Source of the DNA: an uncultured Erysipelotrichaceae bacterium
GTDB taxonomy: Bacteria > Bacillota_I > Bacilli_A > RF39 > UBA660
DNA length: 5,660 bases
Reading direction: 5' to 3'
Assembly: GCA_902797005.1 (NCBI GenBank)
Contig: CADBRE010000125.1
Span: 1 to 5,660 of the forward strand
The notes beneath the pieces were generated by a model. The model was not told where the DNA came from and made no database searches. It saw only the letters and a program-made list of their open reading frames with translations. This document shows positions 1 to 4,490 of the stretch, piece by piece (positions within the stretch are counted from its first letter, which is position 1; the number at the start of each line of letters is the position of its first letter). The translations under genes were made by a program, and so were the position numbers.

Positions 1-678
1 GATTATAATGTATTTAGTTATCAATTTAACGAGGGTACAAAATTGAGTTTTAAATATGATAATAGAGATTATTTAGTTAGAAATGATTTGCTTGGTAAGT
101 TTAATGTTTATAATTATATAATGGCTTTAGCAATTGTGAATAGTTTTGGGGCAAATATTAAGAAGATTATATCTGTTTCTAATGATTTAAAAGCGCCTGC
201 TGGTAGAAATGAAGTTATTAGTGTTGGTCCGGCAAAAGCTATAATTGATTATGCGCATACGCCCGATGCTGTTTTTAAAATAATTAGCTCAACTAGAGAG
301 TGCTCTTTAGGTAAAATATATACTGTTATTGGTTGTGGTGGAGATCGTGATAAAAAGAAAAGACCAATAATGGGAGATATAGCTACTAGACTATCTGATT
401 ATGTTATTTTTACAGATGATAATCCTAGAAGTGAAAGCGAAGAATCCATTATTAATGATATATTAAGTGGTGTTACAAGTAATAATTATATGGTAATTTA
501 TGATAGGAAAGAAGCTATTTTAAATGGACTTAATATGCTAGGCGATAATGATATTCTATTAATACTTGGGAAGGACCACGAAGAGTATCAAATAATTAGA
601 AATGAGAAGAAGTATTTTAGTGATAGAGACATTGTTAATAATTATAATAATTCAGTTTTAGTTAAGAAAAAAAATTAG
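1..678 (+). CDS. murE: UDP-N-acetylmuramyl-tripeptide synthetase MurE, 3' part (5' end outside window)
   Basis: Cytoplasmic Mur ligase that adds the third, diamino acid residue to UDP-MurNAc-L-Ala-D-Glu using ATP. The frame is open to the left edge, so the TTG at 43 is an internal codon and the 225 residues seen are the C-terminal half. Visible motifs: GKFNVYN (residues about 32-38, end of the central domain), GRNEVI (68-73), DYAHTPD (83-89), GCGGDRDKKKRPIM (111-124), DNPR (140-143), GKDHEEYQ (190-197) and a terminal SDR. DNPR is the signature usually linked to meso-diaminopimelate rather than L-lysine, so a DAP-type wall is inferred. The third position of the usual GKGHE motif is Asp, a mild oddity. 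It ends 35 bases before the spoVG promoter, so it is probably the last gene of its own unit. Confidence 0.93.
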   Translation, partial: DYNVFSYQFNEGTKLSFKYDNRDYLVRNDLLGKFNVYNYIMALAIVNSFGANIKKIISVSNDLKAPAGRNEVISVGPAKAIIDYAHTPDAVFKIISSTRECSLGKIYTVIGCGGDRDKKKRPIMGDIATRLSDYVIFTDDNPRSESEESIINDILSGVTSNNYMVIYDRKEAILNGLNMLGDNDILLILGKDHEEYQIIRNEKKYFSDRDIVNNYNNSVLVKKKN

Positions 679-683
679 TTTAC

Positions 684-711
684 ATTATTATTTGCGTTTT
701 GTAATAATTTT
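684..711 (+). terminator. Weak AT-only hairpin after murE
   Basis: ATTATTA (684-690) can pair with TAATAAT (702-708) around an 11-base loop and is followed by TTTT. The stem has no G-C pair, so this is at best a weak intrinsic terminator. Its position between the murE stop and the spoVG -35 box is what makes it plausible. Confidence 0.3.
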
Positions 712-712
712 C

Positions 713-741
713 TTGATTTAGGTAAAAATTATAGATATAAT
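713..741 (+). promoter_or_regulatory. Sigma-A-type promoter of spoVG
   Basis: TTGATT (713-718) and a perfect TATAAT (736-741) are separated by 17 bases. Transcription would start near 748 and give a leader of about 24 bases carrying the AAGGAGGT ribosome binding site at 757-764, 7 bases before the ATG. Confidence 0.8.
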
Positions 742-771
742 TATATTAGAAGTTACAAGGAGGTAAGAAAC

Positions 772-1053
772 ATGAGAATAACTAACGTAACTATCAGAAG
801 AGCCGAAAGAGAAGACTCTCGTATGAAAGCAGTTGCATCAGTATTACTTGATGATGAATTTGCTGTTCATGACATCAGAATTATAGAAGGGACTAAAGGA
901 TTATTTATAGCTATGCCTAGTAGAAAAACTAGTGCTGGTGGATTCAGAGATATAGCTCATCCAATTAATCAAGAAGTTCGTACTATGTTTGAAAAAGCAA
1001 TTCTTGATGCTTATGAAAACTCTGCTAATGAAGTAGTAAGTGAAGAGGAATAG
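772..1053 (+). CDS. spoVG: Septation/regulatory protein SpoVG
   Basis: Small nucleic-acid-binding regulator of 93 residues, close to the usual family length. The family is known for effects on septation and sporulation in Bacillus, and for RNA/DNA binding and virulence or capsule control in staphylococci and Listeria. The full family pattern is visible: the MRITNVTIR start, KAVASVLLDDEFAVHDIRI in the first half, GLFIAMPSRK (about 43-52) and FRDIAHPIN (58-66), then an acidic tail. The start is fixed by AAGGAGGT 7 bases upstream. Its own promoter and terminator make it a single-gene unit. Its neighbours are murE and yabP, not the glmU/prs or purR/yabJ genes that flank it in Bacillus subtilis. 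Confidence 0.96.
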   Translation: MRITNVTIRRAEREDSRMKAVASVLLDDEFAVHDIRIIEGTKGLFIAMPSRKTSAGGFRDIAHPINQEVRTMFEKAILDAYENSANEVVSEEE

Positions 1054-1075
1054 TTCTAGTAATAGAACTTTTTTT
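1052..1075 (+). terminator. Intrinsic terminator of spoVG
   Basis: The 7-bp stem AGTTCTA/TAGAACT (1052-1058 with 1063-1069) closes a GTAA tetraloop and runs into seven T residues (1069-1075). The left arm begins inside the spoVG TAG stop codon, so termination comes immediately after translation ends. It separates spoVG from yabP. Confidence 0.82.
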
Positions 1076-1092
1076 CTTGCATATATTTTATT

Positions 1093-1097
1093 GGTGA
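1093..1097 (+). promoter_or_regulatory. Ribosome binding site that fixes the yabP start at 1103
   Basis: GGTGA lies 5 bases before the ATG at 1103. The longer reading from an ATG at 1040 would begin inside spoVG and run through its terminator hairpin, and its extra 21 residues have no family similarity. The start at 1103 is therefore preferred. Confidence 0.7.
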
Positions 1098-1102
1098 ATA
1101 AT

Positions 1103-1396
1103 ATGGATAAGAATACAATAATTGAAGGTAATTTAAATCATACTGTAACAATTAATGAAAGAAAGACATCTGTTATAACCGGAGTTAAGAAGCTTGAAAG
1201 CTTTGATAATAAAGAATTCTTTTTAAATAGTGTAATGGGTTATATGCTTATTAAAGGAGAAGGGTTAGAGCTTATTAAACTTGATACTTTTCAGGGAACA
1301 TTATCTATTAAAGGAAGAGTAGATTCAGTAGAGTATGTTGATGCTGGAGGAAAGAAAGCTAATAAAGAGAGTATGCTTTCTAAGCTATTTAAATAA
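1103..1396 (+). CDS. yabP: Sporulation protein YabP
   Basis: A 97-residue protein matching the YabP family (about 100 residues in B. subtilis), needed for normal sporulation and expected in the mother cell. The conserved pattern is easy to see: HTVTINERK (13-21), ITGVKKLESFDNKEF (25-39), the SVMGYMLIKGEGLEL stretch (43-57), then a beta-rich LDTFQGTLSIKGRVDSVEYVD segment split around residues 60-80 and a terminal KESMLSKLFK. The true start is 1103; the upstream in-frame ATG at 1040 lies inside spoVG. The stop codon overlaps the ATG of the next gene (TAATG), so the two are translated together. No promoter is evident between the spoVG terminator and this gene; in B. subtilis the homologue is expressed during sporulation, but no sporulation sigma site could be supported here. 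Confidence 0.92.
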   Translation: MDKNTIIEGNLNHTVTINERKTSVITGVKKLESFDNKEFFLNSVMGYMLIKGEGLELIKLDTFQGTLSIKGRVDSVEYVDAGGKKANKESMLSKLFK

Positions 1397-1689
1397 TGGA
1401 TTTGAAAGAACAACTTCTAAGTATATTGTTTTCTTTTAGTTATGGTATTTTATTTTCGTATTTATATAATCTAAGTTATAACTTTCTTTACAAGAGTAAA
1501 ATACTTTATAGAATACTTATAAATATACTTTTTTGTTTAATAGTATTTTTGGTTTATTTCTTGCTTCTAAAAGCTATTAACTTTGGAATAGTACACCCGT
1601 ATTTTTTACTTTCTTTTGCTATTGGGTTTATTATGTTTGTTAATAAGAGTAAGCATTTAAGGAAGTGTTTGAATGTGAAGAACAAGTAA
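1396..1689 (+). CDS. yabQ: YabQ-like membrane protein (short form)
   Basis: A 97-residue, very hydrophobic protein with about three membrane segments (roughly 6-28, 38-60, 66-83) and a basic C-terminal tail. YabQ is a membrane protein required for spore cortex formation. The assignment rests on three points: its position directly after yabP with overlapping stop and start codons, the membrane topology, and the INFGIVHPYFLLSFAIGF stretch (61-78), which follows the family's N-G-x-x-x-x-Y then G pattern. The B. subtilis protein is about twice as long; this copy seems to contain only the membrane core. There is no clear Shine-Dalgarno sequence, so translation probably depends on coupling to yabP. 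Similarity is weak enough that an unrelated small membrane protein cannot be fully excluded. Confidence 0.72.
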   Translation: MDLKEQLLSILFSFSYGILFSYLYNLSYNFLYKSKILYRILINILFCLIVFLVYFLLLKAINFGIVHPYFLLSFAIGFIMFVNKSKHLRKCLNVKNK

Positions 1690-1695
1690 AAATGG

Positions 1696-1725
1696 TTGAC
1701 AAGTGTCTAATATATGTGGTATAAA
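1696..1725 (+). promoter_or_regulatory. Strong consensus promoter with no protein gene behind it
   Basis: A perfect TTGACA (1696-1701) is followed 18 bases later by TATAAA (1720-1725). The -10 box is preceded by TG one base away (1717-1718), giving an extended -10 element. It sits 7 bases after the yabQ stop. The predicted start near 1732 lies just ahead of two GC-rich hairpins and no open reading frame with a ribosome binding site, so the likely product is an RNA. Confidence 0.75.
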
Positions 1726-1738
1726 TAGTATGTAGTTA

Positions 1739-1789
1739 AGAAGTGCCTCGCCCCGCAACCAAATTTAATCTAGCGGGACGAGGGCTTCT
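1739..1789 (+). other. RNA hairpin 1 (GC-rich inverted repeat)
   Basis: The core stem pairs 1746-1756 with 1773-1783 in 10 of 11 positions (one C-A mismatch at 1751/1778) around a 16-base loop. A lower stem pairs 1739-1743 with 1785-1789, with T1744-G1784 as a wobble and G1745 bulged. It is followed by mixed A and T, not a T run, so it is not itself a good terminator on the plus strand. Confidence 0.75.
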
Positions 1790-1826
1790 AATTAATATAA
1801 TTATTAATAAATCCTCGCCCCGCAAC
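1746..1826 (+). repeat. Direct repeat of hairpin arms (1746-1759 and 1813-1826)
   Basis: The 14-base sequence CCTCGCCCCGCAAC occurs identically at 1746-1759 and 1813-1826, 67 bases apart. Each copy is followed by a partner arm containing GGACGAGG (1776-1783 and 1838-1845). The loops and linker differ, so the repeat preserves the arms rather than the whole unit. This points to duplication of a hairpin module or selection on the arm sequence. Confidence 0.85.
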
Positions 1827-1860
1827 GTAAATTCGCAGGACGAGGATTTATTTTTGTTTT
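1806..1860 (+). terminator. Hairpin 2: intrinsic terminator between converging units
   Basis: Positions 1806-1823 pair with 1835-1852 in 16 of 18 positions (C-A mismatches at 1818/1840 and 1821/1837) around an 11-base loop. A T-rich tail follows (1851-1860, one G). On the plus strand this is a good intrinsic terminator for the putative RNA and for any yabQ read-through. On the minus strand the same stem follows the nuclease gene and is trailed by TTTATTAATAATT, so it may act weakly in that direction too. The minus-strand stop codon (1848-1850) is part of the stem. Confidence 0.75.
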
Positions 1861-2387
1861 ATATAAACTTTGTAAATATGATTATCTTTTATAATTATTA
1901 AACCTAGAATCCAAAACATGTATTTGTTATAAAATAATCTATTGCAAATTTTTTTAATTTTATTTTCATCAATTTGGGGATAATTAATTAGATTTATAAT
2001 AAATCTATTACTTTGTTTTTTTAGTTGTTTCTTTCTAAGAATATCATTAAACAAATTTAAATATTCACTTTTATATTTAGGCGTTTTTAAATCCCATTTT
2101 TGACCATTTATAATATAATCCGGAGTTCTTGTTCCACCTTGGGTATTCTTTATGTTTGTGAATGTAGGAACAATATGTATGGTGGTGTTTAATTCTTCTG
2201 ATAGTATCTTGGCTATTTTGTATTCTTCATTATCTCTTTTTGGAATTCTTATTTTTTCACGCTCCGTATTAGGGTGATAATTTCCTTTATCGTCAATGAA
2301 AAAGTCATCAAATATAATTCTAACTTTAGTTGTTTTACTAATCCATTCATTTGTAACATCTTTATATAATTCTTTTGTTTCAACCAT
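1848..2387 (-). CDS. Putative PD-(D/E)XK / CdiA_C-like nuclease, orphan
   Basis: A 179-residue soluble protein with no signal peptide or clear membrane anchor. The core TPDYIINGQKWDLKTP (residues 88-103), followed by KKQSNRFIINLINYP (123-137), resembles the C-terminal nuclease domain of contact-dependent inhibition and related polymorphic toxins (CdiA_C type). In these, an acidic residue on an early helix, an Asp and a (D/E)xK act at the active site. Candidates here are Glu64/Glu65, Asp90, Asp99 and Lys101. GGAGG at 2398-2394 lies 6 bases before the ATG, so the start is firm. It is the only minus-strand gene in the window, and no small immunity or antitoxin gene adjoins it. The target (tRNA or DNA) cannot be told. 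The nuclease assignment is recognition of motifs by eye; a restriction-type or phage-derived relative is possible. Confidence 0.6.
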   Translation of the reverse strand: MVETKELYKDVTNEWISKTTKVRIIFDDFFIDDKGNYHPNTEREKIRIPKRDNEEYKIAKILSEELNTTIHIVPTFTNIKNTQGGTRTPDYIINGQKWDLKTPKYKSEYLNLFNDILRKKQLKKQSNRFIINLINYPQIDENKIKKICNRLFYNKYMFWILGLIIIKDNHIYKVYIKQK

Positions 2388-2432
2388 ATTAAACCTCCAA
2401 TTTTCAAAATTGTAAAATCTCTATAAAACGGA

Positions 2433-2466
2433 GAAAGAAACGCTTTATATAATTTGCGTTTCTTTC
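2433..2466. repeat. Perfect 11-bp inverted repeat upstream of the nuclease gene
   Basis: GAAAGAAACGC (2433-2443) and GCGTTTCTTTC (2456-2466) are exact complements separated by 12 AT-only bases. On the minus strand it lies 46 bases before the nuclease ATG, downstream of a possible promoter, so it could be an operator for a dimeric repressor or a hairpin in the 5' leader. It has only short T runs on either side, so it is a poor terminator. Confidence 0.6.
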
Positions 2467-2486
2467 CTTTAATTACGAGTAGCTAT

Positions 2487-2515
2487 AATATAACTCAAAA
2501 TATTATAATAATCAA
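2487..2515 (-). promoter_or_regulatory. Possible promoter of the nuclease gene
   Basis: Read on the minus strand, TTGATT (2515-2510) and TATATT (2492-2487) are 17 bases apart. Transcription would start near 2480 and place the inverted repeat at 2433-2466 inside the leader. The region is extremely AT-rich, so chance matches are likely; TTGAGT (2498-2493) with TAATTA (2475-2470) is a weaker alternative. Confidence 0.35.
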
Positions 2516-2556
2516 TAATGTTTTTGGGTTTTTATGAGATTAATATAAAAAATAAA

Positions 2557-2585
2557 TTGTATTTTCCTCTTTTTTTTCCTATAAT
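2557..2585 (+). promoter_or_regulatory. Promoter of asnB
   Basis: TTGTAT (2557-2562) and a perfect TATAAT (2580-2585) are separated by 17 bases. The start near 2592 gives a leader of only about 20 bases, which holds TAGGAGG (2597-2603), 8 bases before the ATG. Such a short leader leaves no room for a T-box or other riboswitch, so control would have to act at the promoter. Confidence 0.75.
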
Positions 2586-2611
2586 AAATATAGAAGTAGG
2601 AGGAAGAGAAT

Positions 2612-4426
2612 ATGTGTGGAATAGTTGGATTTGTAGGAAACACTAAAGATAATAAAAAAATAATAAAAAATATGGCTGATAGAATTAACCATAGAGGGCC
2701 TGATGGAGAAGGTTATTTCTTAGAAGATAATGTAGCACTTGGGCATAAGAGACTTTCTATAATTGATTTGAAGGGTGGATCACAGCCAATGTTTTCTTAT
2801 GACGATAGATTGGTAGTTGTATTTAATGGTGAAATATATAACTATAAAGAATTAAAAGAAGAATTAATTAAAGATTATGATTTTAAAACTAATAGTGATA
2901 CTGAGGTTTTATTAAATGGATATTTAAAGTGGAAAGAAGATATGCCTAAACACTTAAGGGGTATGTTTGCTTTTGCTTTATATGATAAAGAGGAAAAGAC
3001 ATTATTCTGTGCTAGAGATTACTTTGGTATTAAGCCTTTCTATTATTATGAGAATAATGGTGCATTTATGTTTGCTTCTGAAATTAAAGCATTTTTAGAA
3101 CATCCTGATTTTAAAAAGGAGATAAATGATGAAGTGCTATCTAGTTATTTAGTATTTGGTTTTAATCCTAGAGAAGAATCATTCTTTAAAGGTGTTAAGG
3201 AGTTAAAACCTGGATGTACATTAACCTATAAAGATGGTAAAGTAGAATTAAACAGATACTTTGAAATTGATTTTAACACTAAGAAAGATGGATATGATAA
3301 TGCAGTTGGAGAAATAGCTAATGCTATGGACGAATCTGTTAAATATCATATGGTTAGTGATGTTGAGGTTGGCTCATTTTTAAGTAGTGGTATTGATTCA
3401 TCATATATAGTAAGTTTAGCTCATCCTGATAAAACTTATACTGTAGGTTATGAGAATAAAAAATATAGTGAAATAGAATATGCTAAGGATTTAACTGAGA
3501 AACTTGGTATTACTAATAAAAGTAAAATTATAACTAAAGAAGAATATTTTAATGTACTTAATGATACTATTTATCATATGGATGAACCTACTGAAGATCC
3601 TGCAATTACTGCACTTTATTTTGTAGCTAAACTAGCAAGTGAAGATGTTAAAGTAGTATTGTCTGGAGAAGGTGCTGATGAGTTCTTTGGAGGATATAAC
3701 TATTATAGAGAAGAAGTTGATTATCAGTTCTATAATAAGATACCATATTTCTTAAGACACGCAGCTAGTAAGTTTTTCTCATTGTTTCCAAGTATAAGAG
3801 GTATTAATTTTATAGTTAGAAGAGGAGAAAAAGTAGAAAATGCTTATGTTGGTGTTTCTCCAGTATGGGGCAAGAGAGAAGTTAATAAAGTATTAAAGAA
3901 TAAAGTTAAGTTTAAACCTAGTGAGATAACTGGCAAGTTTATTGAAAAGTTTAAATCTAGAGATAATCTAACTAAGATGCAGGCTATAGATTTAAATTGC
4001 TGGCTAGTTAAAGATATTTTGAAGAAAGGCGATAGAATGACAATGGCTCAATCTATAGAAGCAAGAGTGCCTTTTGTAGATAAAGAAGTGTTTAGCGTTG
4101 CAAGTTCATTACCAACTGAATATAAGGTTAATAAAACTAATACTAAAGTAGCTCTTCGTGATGCAGCTAAAAAGGTAATACCTACTGAAGCTTATAAAAA
4201 GAAAAAGTTAGGCTTTCCAGTTCCAATTAGAGAATGGATGAGAGATGATGATGTATACGAAGAAATTAAGAGTAAGTTCAATAGTAATGTAGCTAATAAG
4301 TATTTTGATACTAAATATCTAAATAAAATGCTTGATGAACATAAAATTGCTAAAAGAGATAATTATAGAAAGCTTTGGAGTGTATATGTTTTCTTAAAAT
4401 GGCATGAGATTTTCTTTGAAAACTAA
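2612..4426 (+). CDS. asnB: Asparagine synthetase B, glutamine-hydrolysing
   Basis: Cytoplasmic enzyme making asparagine from aspartate, glutamine and ATP. The 604 residues contain both domains. The N-terminal class II amidotransferase (about 1-200) starts MCGIVGF, so Cys2 becomes the catalytic N-terminal nucleophile after Met removal; other sites are NHRGPDGEG (26-34), RLSIIDL (47-53), FNGEIYNY (71-78) and SDTEVLL (95-101). The C-terminal synthetase domain (about 225-604) has the pyrophosphate loop SSGIDS (258-263), a SerSer form of the common SGG(I/L/V)DS, then MDEPTEDPA (323-331), SGEGADEFFGGY (351-362), SIEARVPF (481-488) and KKLGFPVPIREWM (531-543). It appears full length and intact. It stands alone between its own promoter and terminator, so it is regulated independently. 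Asparagine synthetase relatives that modify wall peptides also exist, but nothing adjacent suggests that role. Confidence 0.96.
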   Translation: MCGIVGFVGNTKDNKKIIKNMADRINHRGPDGEGYFLEDNVALGHKRLSIIDLKGGSQPMFSYDDRLVVVFNGEIYNYKELKEELIKDYDFKTNSDTEVLLNGYLKWKEDMPKHLRGMFAFALYDKEEKTLFCARDYFGIKPFYYYENNGAFMFASEIKAFLEHPDFKKEINDEVLSSYLVFGFNPREESFFKGVKELKPGCTLTYKDGKVELNRYFEIDFNTKKDGYDNAVGEIANAMDESVKYHMVSDVEVGSFLSSGIDSSYIVSLAHPDKTYTVGYENKKYSEIEYAKDLTEKLGITNKSKIITKEEYFNVLNDTIYHMDEPTEDPAITALYFVAKLASEDVKVVLSGEGADEFFGGYNYYREEVDYQFYNKIPYFLRHAASKFFSLFPSIRGINFIVRRGEKVENAYVGVSPVWGKREVNKVLKNKVKFKPSEITGKFIEKFKSRDNLTKMQAIDLNCWLVKDILKKGDRMTMAQSIEARVPFVDKEVFSVASSLPTEYKVNKTNTKVALRDAAKKVIPTEAYKKKKLGFPVPIREWMRDDDVYEEIKSKFNSNVANKYFDTKYLNKMLDEHKIAKRDNYRKLWSVYVFLKWHEIFFEN

Positions 4427-4453
4427 TAGTGCAGTAAAGTGCACTATTTTTAT
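4425..4453 (+). terminator. Intrinsic terminator of asnB
   Basis: The 9-bp stem AATAGTGCA/TGCACTATT (4425-4433 with 4440-4448) has a 6-base loop and runs into a short T tract (4447-4451). The left arm starts within the TAA stop codon, as in the spoVG terminator. It is directly followed by the -35 box of the next unit. Confidence 0.8.
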
Positions 4454-4481
4454 TGTAGGGGAAAATTAATAATGATATAAT
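4453..4481 (+). promoter_or_regulatory. Promoter of the paralogous membrane-protein pair
   Basis: TTGTAG (4453-4458) and a perfect TATAAT (4476-4481) are 17 bases apart, with TG at 4473-4474 forming an extended -10 element. The start near 4488 gives a leader of about 22 bases containing AAAGGAGA (4492-4499). The -35 box abuts the asnB terminator, so the units are tightly packed but separate. Confidence 0.72.
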
Positions 4482-4490
4482 ATTATTTAA

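Larger units (their letters stand above)
1732..1860 (+). ncRNA. Putative two-hairpin small RNA
   Basis: The strong promoter at 1696-1725 should start an RNA near 1732. It would consist of a short 5' tail, hairpin 1 (1739-1789), a 16-base AT linker and hairpin 2 (1806-1852) with a T-rich tail ending near 1860: about 125-130 nt in all. There is no start codon with a ribosome binding site inside. Both hairpins use nearly the same left arm (CCTCGCCCCGC) and a related right arm (GGACGAGG), much more GC-rich than the surrounding DNA. I do not recognise a known RNA family. Alternatives are a tandem terminator for yabQ or a dispersed palindromic repeat. The promoter and the precise fit of both hairpins favour an RNA gene. 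Confidence 0.5.

Noticed and set aside
43..45. TTG at 43 as the start of the murE frame
   Set aside because: The frame is open to position 1 and the protein is clearly the C-terminal half of a longer enzyme, so the gene begins outside the window.
1080..1087. Sigma-E-like -10 box for yabP
   Set aside because: It would start transcription at about the ribosome binding site, and no matching -35 element is visible.
1040..1102. ATG at 1040 as the start of yabP
   Set aside because: It lies inside spoVG and would translate the terminator hairpin. The YabP family pattern begins after the ATG at 1103, which has GGTGA 5 bases upstream.
1739..1852. CRISPR array or type III toxin-antitoxin repeat
   Set aside because: There are only two hairpin units with different loops and no regular spacers. 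The toxin-like gene is on the opposite strand rather than downstream of the repeats as in toxIN systems.
1743..1898. Open frame from GTG 1743 across both hairpins into the nuclease antisense strand
   Set aside because: No ribosome binding site precedes it, and its sequence is explained by the hairpin arms and the reverse strand of the nuclease gene.
2492..2533. AT-rich inverted repeat (2492-2506 with 2515-2530) followed by TTTTT, as a plus-strand terminator
   Set aside because: The pairing is mostly A-T in a low-complexity stretch, and no plus-strand gene lies upstream that would need it. Chance is a sufficient explanation.
2586..2611. T-box or other riboswitch in front of asnB
   Set aside because: The predicted leader is only about 20 bases and is mostly the ribosome binding site.
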